Assembly: GCF_000787815.1 (NCBI RefSeq)
Contig: NZ_BBPO01000002.1
Coordinates: forward strand, 91,127 to 155,126
From: Streptacidiphilus neutrinimicus
GTDB taxonomy: Bacteria; Actinomycetota; Actinomycetes; Streptomycetales; Streptomycetaceae
DNA: 64,000 bases
Reading direction: 5' to 3'
Below are positions 33,849 to 43,765 of this stretch, one piece after another. A model generated the notes under the pieces. It saw nothing but the letters and a program-made list of their open reading frames with translations. It made no database searches and had not been told where the DNA came from. Every line of letters begins with the position of its first letter. Positions within the stretch are counted from its first letter, which is position 1. A program made the position numbers and the translations under genes.

Positions 33849-35038
33849 CAGACGACCTCACCGCCCTCCCCGTCGTCCCGCCCGACGTCGGTCTCGGCGT
33901 CGAGCCCGGCGTCGCGCGCCGGCGGTCGGCCGTCCGCGACGCGCTGCTGCTCGATCCGGGTGAGCACCTCGGACGCGGTGACGGTGCCGAGCAGTCGACC
34001 CGCGCCGTCGACGATCACCCCCCGACCGCTGGGGGAGGAGAGCGCGGAGTCCAGGGCCTCACGCAGGGTCGCCGTCTCGGGGGCGAGCGTGCCGCCGAGG
34101 TTCAGCTCCTGTGCGGTGACCGGGCCTGGCAGCGCCGCCTCCGGCAGCCGGTCGGTGCGCAGCCAGCCCTGCGGCCGGTCCTCGGCGTCGGTCACCAGCA
34201 CCCAGCCGTCCTCGGCCGCGTCGCGGGCCTCACCCAGCCCGCCGCCGAGACGCACGGCGTGCTCCTTGCGCACCGGCAGCCGTCCCGCCTCGGCGAACCC
34301 GAGCGCGCGGTAGCCGCGGTCGCGCCCGACGAACCCGGCCACGAAGGCGTCCGATGGATCCGAAAGCAACTCGGCGGGCGGCGCCAACTGCGCCAGGTGC
34401 CCGCCGACCTGGAGCACGGCGACCCGGTCGCCGAGCTTGATGGCCTCGTCGATGTCGTGAGTGACGAACACGATCGTCTTGCCCAGCTCGCCCTGCAGCC
34501 GCAGGAACTCGTTCTGCAGCTGCGCGCGTACGACCGGGTCGACGGCGCTGAACGGCTCGTCCATCAGCATCACCGGCGGGTCCGCGGCCAGCGCCCGCGC
34601 GACGCCGACGCGCTGCTGCTGCCCGCCGGACAGCTGCGCGGGGTAGCGCTTGGCGAAGTGGGCGGGCAGCCCGACCCGCTCCATCAGCTCCAGCGCTCTG
34701 CGGCGGGTCTCCTTCTTGTCGCGGCCGAGCAGCTCGGGCACGGTCGTGATGTTGTCCAGCACGGTCCTGTGCGGGAACAGCCCGGCGTGCTGGATGACGT
34801 ACCCGATACCGCGCCGCAGCTCGTGGGTGGGCACGGTGGCGGTGTCGCGGTCGTCGAGCCAGATCCGCCCGCTCGTCGGCTCGATCATCCGGTTGATCAT
34901 CCGCAGGCTGGTGGTCTTCCCGCAGCCCGAGGGCCCGACGAGCACGGTGATCTCCCCCGACGGTGCGACCAGCTCCAGGCGGTCGACTGCGAGCGTGCCG
35001 TCGGGGTACTTCTTGCTGACGGACTCGAACCGGATCAC
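33848..35038 (-). CDS. opuCA: compatible-solute ABC ATPase with C-terminal CBS pair (OpuCA-like)
   Basis: A 396-aa ATPase. Walker A GPSGCGKTT near residue 33, signature LSGGQQQRVGVARALAADPP near 136-155, Walker B MLMDEPFSAVD, H-loop FVTHD. The region after about 250 contains two CBS-like domains (GWVLVTDAEDRPQGWLRTDRL and GRGVIVDGAGRLLGTVTASE), which in OpuCA-type proteins gate transport in response to ionic strength or nucleotides. I chose the GTG at 35038 because GGGGG precedes it and similarity begins there; an in-frame codon at 35155 adds 39 unlike residues. First gene of the opuC operon. Confidence 0.92.
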   Translation of the reverse strand: MIRFESVSKKYPDGTLAVDRLELVAPSGEITVLVGPSGCGKTTSLRMINRMIEPTSGRIWLDDRDTATVPTHELRRGIGYVIQHAGLFPHRTVLDNITTVPELLGRDKKETRRRALELMERVGLPAHFAKRYPAQLSGGQQQRVGVARALAADPPVMLMDEPFSAVDPVVRAQLQNEFLRLQGELGKTIVFVTHDIDEAIKLGDRVAVLQVGGHLAQLAPPAELLSDPSDAFVAGFVGRDRGYRALGFAEAGRLPVRKEHAVRLGGGLGEARDAAEDGWVLVTDAEDRPQGWLRTDRLPEAALPGPVTAQELNLGGTLAPETATLREALDSALSSPSGRGVIVDGAGRLLGTVTASEVLTRIEQQRVADGRPPARDAGLDAETDVGRDDGEGGEVV

Positions 35039-35075
35039 GAGGCCGCCCCCCTTTCCCTTTCGGCCGGAGACACGT

Positions 35076-35098
35076 GCGGACACCATCGAACTGTCCGC
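35076..35098. promoter_or_regulatory. inverted repeat upstream of the opuC operon
   Basis: GCGGACA and TGTCCGC are separated by 9 bases, 38 bases upstream of the opuCA start codon. It may be an operator or a transcript hairpin. No regulator gene is adjacent, and the promoter boxes are not clear. Confidence 0.35.
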
Positions 35099-35248
35099 GA
35101 CCTCGTCAGCGCGGGCGGCGCGCTGGTGGATGTAGGCCGGACGGGTGAAGCGCACGCCAGGAAAACCGGAGGAGAGGGCGTTGCGGCCTGCGGCACGCTG
35201 GTACCGGTTAACCCCGCGCTCGGCTACGACGTGGTGGAGTGCTCGGGC

Positions 35249-35605
35249 TCAGTCGAGTGGCTGTTCGGGCGCCAGCAGGTGGGAGAGGTCCTTGACGATG
35301 TTGTTGCCCAGGTTCTGCGCGTTGAGGTCGGTGGCCGGGGAGTTGGTCACCGACACCGCGATCGAAAGGTCCTTGCCCGGGAGGTAGGCCATGACCGCCG
35401 CGTAGCCGGAGAAGGAGGGGTTCTGGACGACCCAGCCGTTCACCACCAGCACGGAGACGCCGTAGTGGTTCTCCTCGGTCTGCGGCAGGCAGACCGTCGC
35501 CGGGCACCGCTTGGTCGGCGTGCCCAGCCCGATGGTGCCCGGATCGAGCAGGGTCTTGGAGCCCTTGTACGAGAGCGTCTGCCATGTCGGCACCGTGTTC
35601 GAGAA
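35249..35605 (-). pseudogene. C-terminal remnant of a beta-lactamase-like serine hydrolase
   Basis: About 118 codons resemble the end of a class C-type serine hydrolase or D-Ala-D-Ala carboxypeptidase: NGWVVQNPSFSGYAAVMAYL, where the Ser-Gly-Tyr replaces the third active-site motif, then GKDLSIAVSVTNSPATDLNA. The nucleophile motif (SxxK) and the second motif (YxN) are missing. The upstream codons in the same frame are Arg-rich and unlike the family. It is a truncated, probably dead gene left between the opuC promoter and the SMP-30 gene. Confidence 0.7.
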
Positions 35606-35742
35606 TCGGCGCAGGACACATCCGCATCCACTCCGACGGCGGACAGCGGCGGGCGTGGAGCGGCGGGGCTCGCCCCGGGCGCTGCGGCGCGGCATGATGT
35701 GCCGCGACAGCAGTCATCCGTCCCCGGCAAGGGGGAAGCAGC

Positions 35743-36762
35743 ATGGCCCGGCAGGCCCTCCGACCGCAGGTGTGGACGCCGCCCCGACGAAGCGGGCGGG
35801 CGCGCGCGTGGAAGGGGTACCGCTCGCTGCCCGAGCTGACGCTCGTTCCGCTGTCGGGGCTGGGGCCGGAGGACGTCGTCCTCGACGCGCAGGGGCGGGT
35901 CCTGTGCGGGGTGGAGGACGGACGCCTGCTGCGGCTGAGCCCGGACGGCAAGGAGGCCGTGACCCTCGCCGACATCGCGCCAGGCCGCCCGGCCGGCCTG
36001 GAGGTCCTGCCCGACGGGCGGGTGCTCGTCTGCGACGCGCGCGCCGGTCGGCTGCTGCGCGTCGACCCGGACACCGGCGCCGTCGAGACGCTCGCGGACC
36101 GAGCGGGCGGCGAGCGGCTGCGGCTGGTCAGCAACGTCGTCGCCGCGGCGGACGGCACGATCTACTTCACCGAGTCCAGCCGCCGCTTCGGCATCGACGA
36201 GTGGCGTGCCGACATCCTGGAGCACTCCGGTACGGGCCGGCTGCTGCGCCTGCCGCGCGACGGCGGAGAGCCCGAGGTCCTGCTCGACGGGCTGCAGTTC
36301 GCCAACGGACTCGCCCTCGGCCCGGACGGCTCCTATCTGGCGATCGCCGAGACCGGGAGCTACCGCCTCCTCCGCTACCGGCTGACCGGCGACCGCGCAG
36401 GTCAACGGGAGACCTTCGTCGACCTGCCCGGCTTCCCCGACAACCTCGGCGCGGGCGCGCACGGCCTGCTCTGGATCGCGATGGTCGCCCCGCGCGACCC
36501 CCTGCTCGACCTGCTCCACCGCAGCCACCCGCTCGCGCGGCAGGCGCTGTGGCGGGTGCCGCCGCAGTTGCTGCCCGGGCCGAAGCCGACGGTGTGGGTC
36601 ATCGCCGTCGACACCGCCGGGCGCGTCGTCCACGACCTGCAGGGGCCGAGTGCGGCGTTCCGCGCCGTCACCGGCGTCGCGGAGCACGAGGGCCGGCTCT
36701 GGCTCGGGACCCTCACCGAACCCGCCGTCGCCTCCTTCGACCTGGCGGCTGTTCGAATCTGA
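35743..36762 (+). CDS. SMP-30/strictosidine-synthase-like beta-propeller protein
   Basis: A 339-aa protein with six-bladed propeller repeats. PEDVVLDAQGRVLCGVEDGRL, GLEVLPDGRVLVCDARAGRLLRVD, SNVVAAADGTIYFTESSRRF and GLQFANGLALGPDGSYLAIAETGSYRLLRY are typical of the SMP-30/strictosidine synthase group. Members include lactonases and esterases using a central metal ion. No signal peptide is evident, so a cytoplasmic place is likely. AAGGGGGAAG lies just before the ATG. The substrate is unknown. It is flanked by a hydrolase remnant and an ABC-2 permease. Confidence 0.82.
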   Translation: MARQALRPQVWTPPRRSGRARAWKGYRSLPELTLVPLSGLGPEDVVLDAQGRVLCGVEDGRLLRLSPDGKEAVTLADIAPGRPAGLEVLPDGRVLVCDARAGRLLRVDPDTGAVETLADRAGGERLRLVSNVVAAADGTIYFTESSRRFGIDEWRADILEHSGTGRLLRLPRDGGEPEVLLDGLQFANGLALGPDGSYLAIAETGSYRLLRYRLTGDRAGQRETFVDLPGFPDNLGAGAHGLLWIAMVAPRDPLLDLLHRSHPLARQALWRVPPQLLPGPKPTVWVIAVDTAGRVVHDLQGPSAAFRAVTGVAEHEGRLWLGTLTEPAVASFDLAAVRI

Positions 36763-36852
36763 CGTGTGCGAACCGGGCGGCCCGCCACCCGTCAGGGTGA
36801 GCGGAGGCGCGCGCCGCGCGCGGGCCGGGTGCACCCGTGAGAACGTCGGGGG

Positions 36853-37758
36853 GTGACCGGTGCAGTCGCTGACGTGACGGAGCGCGCCGACGAGGGCCTC
36901 GCCCCGGCCGAGCTCGCCGCCAAGTACGGCCTGACCCTGAGCGGCCGACGCCCCCCGCTGTCCCGGTACACCGCGGAGCTGTGGGCCCGCCGCCACTTCA
37001 TCCTGGCCTTCGCCACGGCCCGCCTCACCGCGAACTACAGCTCGGCCCGACTCGGCCAGATCTGGCAGGTGATGACGCCGCTGCTGAACGCGGCCGTCTA
37101 CTACCTGGTCTTCGGCCTGCTGCTGGAGCAGAACCGCGGCATCCCGAACTACATCGCGTACCTGTGCACCGGCATCTTCACCTTCCAGTTCACCCAGTCC
37201 GCGGTGCTGGCCGGCACCCGCGCCATCTCCGGCAACCTGGGCCTGATCCGCGCGCTGCACTTCCCGCGCGCCTGCCTGCCGGTGTCGATGACGATCCTGC
37301 AGCTGCAGGAGCTGCTGGTGTCGATGTCGGTGCTGGGTGCGATCATCCTGATCACCGGGGAGCCGCTGACCGCCAAGTGGCTGCTCGTCATCCCGACGCT
37401 CTTCCTGCAGACCGTCTTCAACGCGGGCCTCGCCCTGCTGCTGGCGCGCTGGGGCGCCAAGACGACGGACCTCGCCCAGCTGATGCCGTTCATCATCCGC
37501 ACCTGGATGTACATGTCGGGCGTCTTCTGGAGCGTCCAGTCCCTCAGCGCCCACATCCCGGCCTCGGTCCGGACCCTGCTCTACCTCAACCCGGCACTGA
37601 TCTTCAACGAGCTGATGCGCTACGCCCTGATGGCCTCCGTCCCGGCGAGCAGCCTCAGCCCGCACATCTGGGCCACGGCCCTCGGCTGGGCGATCGTCGC
37701 CGGCGGTGTCGGCTACCTCCACTTCTGGCGCGCGGAGGAGGAGTACGGGCGCGGCTGA
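36853..37758 (+). CDS. ABC-2 type polysaccharide/lipid export permease (TagG/RfbA-like), orphan
   Basis: A 301-aa protein with six membrane segments, starting with GTG. The region ARLTANYSSARLGQIWQVMTPLLNAAVYYLVFG is the TagG/RfbA hallmark, and MPFIIRTWMYMSGVFWSV matches the exporter family. These permeases need a TagH-like ATPase with a carbohydrate- or teichoic-acid-binding domain, and none is encoded next to it: the following gene is on the other strand. It could work with an ATPase elsewhere. In some actinomycetes such a permease lies with the cytidylyltransferase, G1PDH and CDP-alcohol transferase genes, found here 7 kb upstream; a functional link is inference. Confidence 0.85.
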   Translation: MTGAVADVTERADEGLAPAELAAKYGLTLSGRRPPLSRYTAELWARRHFILAFATARLTANYSSARLGQIWQVMTPLLNAAVYYLVFGLLLEQNRGIPNYIAYLCTGIFTFQFTQSAVLAGTRAISGNLGLIRALHFPRACLPVSMTILQLQELLVSMSVLGAIILITGEPLTAKWLLVIPTLFLQTVFNAGLALLLARWGAKTTDLAQLMPFIIRTWMYMSGVFWSVQSLSAHIPASVRTLLYLNPALIFNELMRYALMASVPASSLSPHIWATALGWAIVAGGVGYLHFWRAEEEYGRG

Positions 37759-37835
37759 CACGAGCGGCGTGCTTCAACTGCGACAGTTCAGGCGGGCGCT
37801 GACCCTGGTCTGCCCGGACGAGCCGACGGGGCCGG

Positions 37836-38900
37836 CTAGGCGTCCTTGGGGCCGCCGAAGCGGTGGGCGAGGTTGGGGTCGTCGAGCCACCAGGGGCGGA
37901 GCATCTCCGGGTCGTCGTCCGTGGCGACGACCGTCGCGGCGGCCGGGGCCGGGGCGACGGCATCGGGGGGCGCCGCGGTGGTGGCCTTGCGGGCGGCGGC
38001 CTCCTCGCGCTGGCGGGCGATCTGGGCGTCGATCGCGGCGTCGACCGCCGCCGTCTCGGCGCGGCCCTTGACCATCCAGCGGCGGACCAGGGCGGCGATG
38101 AAGGGCAGGCCGGCCATGTCGCCGAGGGCCCAGACCGTGCAGCCGCCCCACACCTGGTCCTCGCGGATCGACGGCCCCCACGGGCGGCCCAGCGCGGTGT
38201 AGTAGTGCTCGGCGACGGTCGAGTGGCCGTAGACCAGCATGATGCCCAGGCCCGCGTCGAAGATCACCTCGGCCATGGTGATGAAGAGGCCGACCAGCGC
38301 CGGGTACTCGTGCGCGACCGGGTCGATCTGCAGGCGGGGCCAGAAGTACGCCAGGCCCAGGACGACCAGGATCACGTGCAGGCCCGTGTTCCAGCCGGCG
38401 CTGGTCATGGTGTGCTCGTACCAGGGGGTGAAGTAGTAGAGCCACGGCGGCAGCATCAGCAGGGCAGTCGAGATCGCCGGGAACATCAGGATCCGCGACG
38501 GCCAGCTGCGCAGCACCTTCAGCAGCCGCTCCCGGCCGCGCTCGCCGACCGTCTCCGCGACCAGGCAGACCGGGCCGCCGAGGCCCAGCAGCAGCGGGAC
38601 GATCATCAGCAGGGTGACGACCTGGGCCGCGCGGTCGGTGAAGAGGATCCGCTCGTAGACGCCGACGCCGGACATCGTCGACCAGATCCACAGCGCGCAG
38701 CCGCCGAACCAGGCGGCGCTGCGGCCCAGCGGCCAGCCGCCGCCCTTGCGGCGGAGCCGGACCAGCCCGAGCGCGTACAGCGCGGCCAGGACCACGGAGA
38801 TCGTGAGGACGACCGGCTCGAGCTGCCAGCTGGTGATCACGTCCGACCACTGCCAGGCCGGGGGACCGCTGTAGCCCGCCGCGAGTGTCGTTCCCGCCAT
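37836..38900 (-). CDS. ctaG: CtaG-type cytochrome c oxidase assembly membrane protein
   Basis: A 354-aa protein with about seven membrane segments and a soluble C-terminus. The family features (CtaG_Cox11/caa3 assembly, as in Bacillus ctaG) are ALWIWSTMSGVGVYERILFTDRAAQV, YFTPWYEHTMTSAGWN and GLFITMAEVIFDAGLGIML, with conserved His and Glu positions. Predicted to help insert copper into cytochrome oxidase at the membrane. The C-terminal 80 residues are Ala-rich and end in WWLDDPNLAHRFGG. It stands alone. Confidence 0.82.
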   Translation of the reverse strand: MAGTTLAAGYSGPPAWQWSDVITSWQLEPVVLTISVVLAALYALGLVRLRRKGGGWPLGRSAAWFGGCALWIWSTMSGVGVYERILFTDRAAQVVTLLMIVPLLLGLGGPVCLVAETVGERGRERLLKVLRSWPSRILMFPAISTALLMLPPWLYYFTPWYEHTMTSAGWNTGLHVILVVLGLAYFWPRLQIDPVAHEYPALVGLFITMAEVIFDAGLGIMLVYGHSTVAEHYYTALGRPWGPSIREDQVWGGCTVWALGDMAGLPFIAALVRRWMVKGRAETAAVDAAIDAQIARQREEAAARKATTAAPPDAVAPAPAAATVVATDDDPEMLRPWWLDDPNLAHRFGGPKDA

Positions 38901-39037
38901 GCTCCTCGCCTGCCTCTGCCACGTCTCGCCTATCTAGCGCTGACCATCATGACGGACGGCGCACGAACCGGACGCACCGACCCCCCGAAGGTGTGAGGGA
39001 CGCGTCGCTGTCGGTGGCGGGCGGTAGGTTGGGGCGC

Positions 39038-39865
39038 ATGACGGTTCGCATCGCCACCTGGAACATCAACTCCGTGAACGCCCGGCTGGAGAAGCTGCTG
39101 GAGTGGCTTCGCTCGGCGCAGCCGGACGTCGTCTGCCTGCAGGAGCTGAAGACCACCTCGGACGCGTTCCCCCTCGAGGCGGTCCGGGAGCTGGGCTACG
39201 AGACCGCCGCGCACGGCACCGGCCGGTGGAACGGCGTGGCGATCCTGTCCAAGCTCGGCCTGGAGGACGTCGTCCGCGATCTGCCCGGCCAGCCCGGGTA
39301 CCTCGATCCGGCCGTCGCGGGCGAGGAGACGCTGCTGCCGGCCGAGCCCGAGATCGAGCCGCGCGCCGTCGCGGCGACCTGCGGGCCGCTGCGGGTCTGG
39401 TCCGTCTACGTGCCCAACGGGCGCGAGATCGGCCACGCGCACTACGCCTACAAGCTGCAGTGGCTCTCCACCCTGCGCGACGCCGTCGTCGCCGACGCGG
39501 CGGGCGAGCGGCCGTTCGCCGTCCTCGGCGATTTCAACATCGCCCCCACCGACACGGACGTCTGGGACATCGCCAAGTTCGACGGCGCGACGCACGTGAC
39601 GGAGGCCGAGCGGGCCGCGCTGGCGGACCTGCAGGCGGCGGGCCTCGCGGACGTCTTCCCGCGGCCGCTCAAGTACGACCACCCGTACACCTACTGGGAC
39701 TACCGCCAGCTCAGCTTCCCGAAGAACTTCGGCATGCGCATCGACCTGGTCTACGGCAACAAGGCGTTCACCGAGGCCGTCTCCGACTCCTACGTGGACC
39801 GCGAGGCCCGCAAGGGCAAGGGCACTTCGGACCACGCACCGGTCGTGGTCGACCTCGCGCTCTGA
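39038..39865 (+). CDS. xthA: exodeoxyribonuclease III
   Basis: A 275-aa member of the exonuclease III/AP-endonuclease family. ATWNINSVNARLEKLLEWL (Asn for metal), CLQELKT (catalytic Glu), NIAPTDTDVWD with GDFN just before (catalytic Asp-x-Asn), and the C-terminal GTSDHAPVV with catalytic His are all present. It repairs abasic sites and 3' blocked ends. The ATG at 39038 starts the family domain directly. Its last 76 bases are antisense to the end of the lysoplasmalogenase gene. Confidence 0.93.
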   Translation: MTVRIATWNINSVNARLEKLLEWLRSAQPDVVCLQELKTTSDAFPLEAVRELGYETAAHGTGRWNGVAILSKLGLEDVVRDLPGQPGYLDPAVAGEETLLPAEPEIEPRAVAATCGPLRVWSVYVPNGREIGHAHYAYKLQWLSTLRDAVVADAAGERPFAVLGDFNIAPTDTDVWDIAKFDGATHVTEAERAALADLQAAGLADVFPRPLKYDHPYTYWDYRQLSFPKNFGMRIDLVYGNKAFTEAVSDSYVDREARKGKGTSDHAPVVVDLAL

Positions 39866-40544
39866 TCCCACGCGCCGACGGCTCCCGTCACCAGCAGGTA
39901 CTGGCCCGCCAGATAGGTCAGCATGATCCAGAAGTCGGCGGCGGGCAGCTGCGGCCAGTGCGCGAGGCCGGTGGCGATCAGCGAGTCCGAGAGCAGGAAG
40001 AGCCCACCGCCCACCGCCTTGCGGGGCAGCCCCACGGGCGGCCCCGACGCCAGTGAGGTGGCCGCGGTGCCGGCCAGCAGCAGGCTGTAGCAGGCGACGG
40101 GGATGCGCAGGCCGGCCGGGAGGTCCGGCCAGAGCAGGGTGATCAGCGCCGCCCAGACGACGGCGTAGCCCCCGAGCGCCAGCCGCGCCCGGCGGGTGAG
40201 CGGCCGCAGCGCGCCGCCGCGGGTGAACAGGGTGATGTAGCAGACGTGCGCGGCGGCGAAGCCGCCCATGCCCACGAGGAACCAGACGCCGCCGAAGAGC
40301 AGCGCGGTGTCCCCGACGCAGGAGGCGAGCAGTGCGCCGATCAGCAGCCTCGGCGCGCGGCGCGGCACGAAGGCCAGGGCGAGCGCGGGCATCAGCAGCG
40401 GCTTGAGCAGCTCCGTCGCCAGCGGCAGGCCGACGAGGATCAGCGCGAGGTAGACGCCGGACAGGACCAGATAGCCCGTGAGCCGGTGGTTCGGTGCGAA
40501 GGCTCGCGCGGTGGGCGCGTCCGGGGACGGGGCGGCGGACGTGC

Positions 40545-40548
<4 letters not shown>
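39790..40548 (-). CDS. lysoplasmalogenase-like (YhhN/TMEM86) membrane protein
   Basis: A 252-aa protein with eight membrane segments of the YhhN family. LLKPLLMPALALAF near residue 50 and GGLFLLSDSLIATG near 178 carry the conserved Lys/Asp positions of the family, whose animal members hydrolyse the vinyl ether bond of lysoplasmalogens. The GTG start overlaps the stop of the sterol desaturase gene (GTGA), so they are co-translated. The C-terminal 27 residues extend 76 bases into the convergent xthA gene, which is unusual. Confidence 0.83.
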
Positions 40549-41423
<875 letters not shown>

Positions 41424-41491
41424 GGCCCGCAGCGTAGGCGCGGGGGGACGTGCTGACTAGATGTCGTTACCGGGAAGTAGTCGCGCGCCGG

Positions 41492-42280
41492 TCAGAGGGA
41501 GGCGCACTCGCCCAGCTTGAGACCCTTCACCATGTTCGGCGCGCCGCCGGAGTCGCCGAGCTGGGCGGCCGGCTTGTTGAGGTAGCAGCCGAGGTCGCCC
41601 CTGACGGTGTTGGTGACGACCTCGTTGCCGTCCGGGTCCGCCGTCCTGTCGTCGAGGACCAGGATGTTGGTGCCGACGTGGTTGCGGATCACGCCCATCC
41701 AGCAGGAGCGCAGGTGGCTGGTGGTGATGTAGCCGCCGACGGTGTTGTCCTCGAAGTCGTCGTAGGCCGGGGTGCCGGTCCCCAGATTGGGGATGCTCGC
41801 GAGCTGCGCCGACGGCGCGCAGGTGAGGCCCGGTCCGTCGGCCAGGGTGGTGATGTCGCCCTTGACCCTGTCGGCGTGCAGGATCACCGCGGTGGCGTGG
41901 TCGCTGTTGATGTTGCCGCCCACCTCGTCCTTGGTGGGCGTCGCGCAGTTGGTCTCGGTGTTGCAGCCGAGGCCGAGCACGGCGCCGCGGCCGACCTCGA
42001 CGTTGCCCTTGACGTGCACGTGGCCCGTGGTGATGGCGTTGAGCGTCGAGCCCGAGGTGACGTAGAGCTGGGTCTCCACGGTGACCTTCGCGCCGTCAGG
42101 GACGGTGCAGTCGCCATGGACCACGAGCTCGTAGTAGTCGCCGGAGGCGATGTCGCCTCCGTGGCAGACCACGGTCGTGGCGCCGTGCGGGGCGGCGTGG
42201 GCGGCGGGGGCGCCCGCGAAGGCGAGGGCGGACACGGCGGTGAGGGCCACGGGGGCCGACCGGAGCAAGGTACGGAACAA
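41492..42280 (-). CDS. secreted protein of unknown function
   Basis: A 262-aa protein with a Sec signal peptide (MFRTLLRSAPVALTAVSALA, cleavage near AHA-AP). The mature part is rich in Gly, Asn, Thr and Val with spaced beta-strand-like strings (GGDIASGDYYELVVHGDCTV, VTVETQLYVTSGSTL, GHVHVKGNVEVGRGAVLGLG) suggesting a parallel beta-helix, and about seven Cys residues for disulphides. I do not recognise the family. Probably an extracellular structural or binding protein. Its leader region does not show a clear operator. Confidence 0.72.
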   Translation of the reverse strand: MFRTLLRSAPVALTAVSALAFAGAPAAHAAPHGATTVVCHGGDIASGDYYELVVHGDCTVPDGAKVTVETQLYVTSGSTLNAITTGHVHVKGNVEVGRGAVLGLGCNTETNCATPTKDEVGGNINSDHATAVILHADRVKGDITTLADGPGLTCAPSAQLASIPNLGTGTPAYDDFEDNTVGGYITTSHLRSCWMGVIRNHVGTNILVLDDRTADPDGNEVVTNTVRGDLGCYLNKPAAQLGDSGGAPNMVKGLKLGECASL

Positions 42281-42466
42281 CGTCGTTCTCCTCGAAGAGC
42301 CCCCCTGACTGGCTGACGCTGGTCACGCTAGGCGGGGTCCCGGGGCCTCGCCACGCAACCGACGGCTGAAGTGACGGCCCGTTCCCTGTGCCGACCGGTC
42401 GTCACCGGCCTTGCGGCGCCCGGTTTCACCCGGACGGCGCGCGGCCGGTCGCGTCCTGCCGGACCC

Positions 42467-43765
42467 TCACCAGACCCGGACCGAGGAGCCCTTCGCGAAG
42501 ACCGGGCTCGTCGCTCCGGGCGGGGGCGCCGCCAGCGGCCGGTCCACCTCCTCGACCAGGGGCCCGACCTTCGCGGCGATCGGGTCCAGCGCGTCGAGGT
42601 CGAAGCCGTAGACGCGCGCCGCGTTGCCGCCGACCATCGCGGCCACCTCCGCGAACGGGACCCCCGCGAAGGAGGTGCGCAGCGCCTCGGTGGTGTAGGG
42701 GTAGGTGCCCTCGTCGTGCGGGAAGTCGCTGCCCCACATGATCTTCTCGAGGCCGATCCGGTCGCGCAGCGGCACCTCGTGCGCGCGCATGAAGCTCGCG
42801 CCGACGTAGCAGTTGCGCTGCCATGCCGCGCGCGGCCCGTCGCCCATCAGGTCCGCAAGCCCCGCGCCGAACTTCGACTCCGCCGTCGCCGCCCGCGTCG
42901 CCGCGCCGACCAGACGCTGGTGGTAGTAGTCGAGCATGTCCAGCACGCCCGGGATCCAGCCGGAGCCCTGCTCGGTGAGGACCAGCTTCAACCCGGGGTG
43001 GCGATGGAAGACCCCCGCGAAGGCGAGGTGCCACAACGCCCGGTGCGAGAACCACGTCGTCTCCACCATGAACACCGCCCGCGCGGCCGGCTCCTCCCGA
43101 AGCTCCGGGCTGGCCGAGCCCGCGTGGTGGTTGACCGGCACGCCCAGCTCCGCGCAGACCGCCCACAGCGGCTCGTAGACACTCGACCACAGCTCCGGCA
43201 CCGGCGACCCGGGCGGCACGCCCGGCAGCACCAGACCTCCCGTCAGCCCGGCGGCGTGGCAGTGCCGGACCTCGGCGACGGCGGCGTCCACGTCGTTCAG
43301 CAGGATCTGGAAGGTCCCGGCCCGGCGACCGGGCGCCTTGGCGCAGAAGTCCGCCATCCAGCGGTTGTGCGCCTGCAGCCCCGCCCAGCGCAGCTCGAAC
43401 TCCTGCGCCGTCGGCTGGACCGCGCTGAGCGAAGCGCTGGGGAAGAACGGCGGCACGGTGTTGGGGAAGACGACCTCGGCGACGATGCCGTCCTGCTCCA
43501 GCTCGGCCAGGCGCCGGTCGGAGTCCCAGTTGCGGGTGGCCTCGGGCGCCATCAGGTCGGTGAACGGGTTGACGTAGGCGGCGGCCCAGGCGTCGAAGGC
43601 CTCGTGGTGACGGATCGCCAGGTAGGGGCGGTACTCCAGCAGGTCCGCGCCCGCGTGGCAGTCGGCGGAGACGACGGTGTAGCGCTCGGGGCGTTCGGGC
43701 CGTTCAGGCCGTTCAGGCCGTTCGGGCTGTTCAGGCCGTTCGGGGTGCTCACTCGGGCGGGTCAC
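42467..43765 (-). CDS. amidohydrolase_2 family (TIM-barrel) protein
   Basis: A 432-aa metal-dependent hydrolase/decarboxylase of the amidohydrolase_2 (ACMSD-like) class. The N-terminus after a repeated Pro-Glu-Arg stretch reads VVSADCHAGADLLEYRPYL, where Asp and His stand for the usual DxHxH. Later motifs are PVNHHAGSA near 217, LVLTEQGSGWIPG near 262 and MWGSDFPHDEGTYP near 340. It is the last gene of the operon and a paralogue of the preceding one. The PERPERPER stretch (residues 9-28) comes from 9-bp repeats. Substrate unknown; aromatic or alicyclic acid catabolism is typical. Confidence 0.85.
   Translation of the reverse strand: MTRPSEHPERPEQPERPERPERPERPERYTVVSADCHAGADLLEYRPYLAIRHHEAFDAWAAAYVNPFTDLMAPEATRNWDSDRRLAELEQDGIVAEVVFPNTVPPFFPSASLSAVQPTAQEFELRWAGLQAHNRWMADFCAKAPGRRAGTFQILLNDVDAAVAEVRHCHAAGLTGGLVLPGVPPGSPVPELWSSVYEPLWAVCAELGVPVNHHAGSASPELREEPAARAVFMVETTWFSHRALWHLAFAGVFHRHPGLKLVLTEQGSGWIPGVLDMLDYYHQRLVGAATRAATAESKFGAGLADLMGDGPRAAWQRNCYVGASFMRAHEVPLRDRIGLEKIMWGSDFPHDEGTYPYTTEALRTSFAGVPFAEVAAMVGGNAARVYGFDLDALDPIAAKVGPLVEEVDRPLAAPPPGATSPVFAKGSSVRVW

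Noticed and set aside
42467-43765. PERPERPER stretch as a separate domain
   Set aside because: It comes from 9-bp repeats at the N-terminus before the conserved SADCHAG start of the amidohydrolase; a non-conserved tail.
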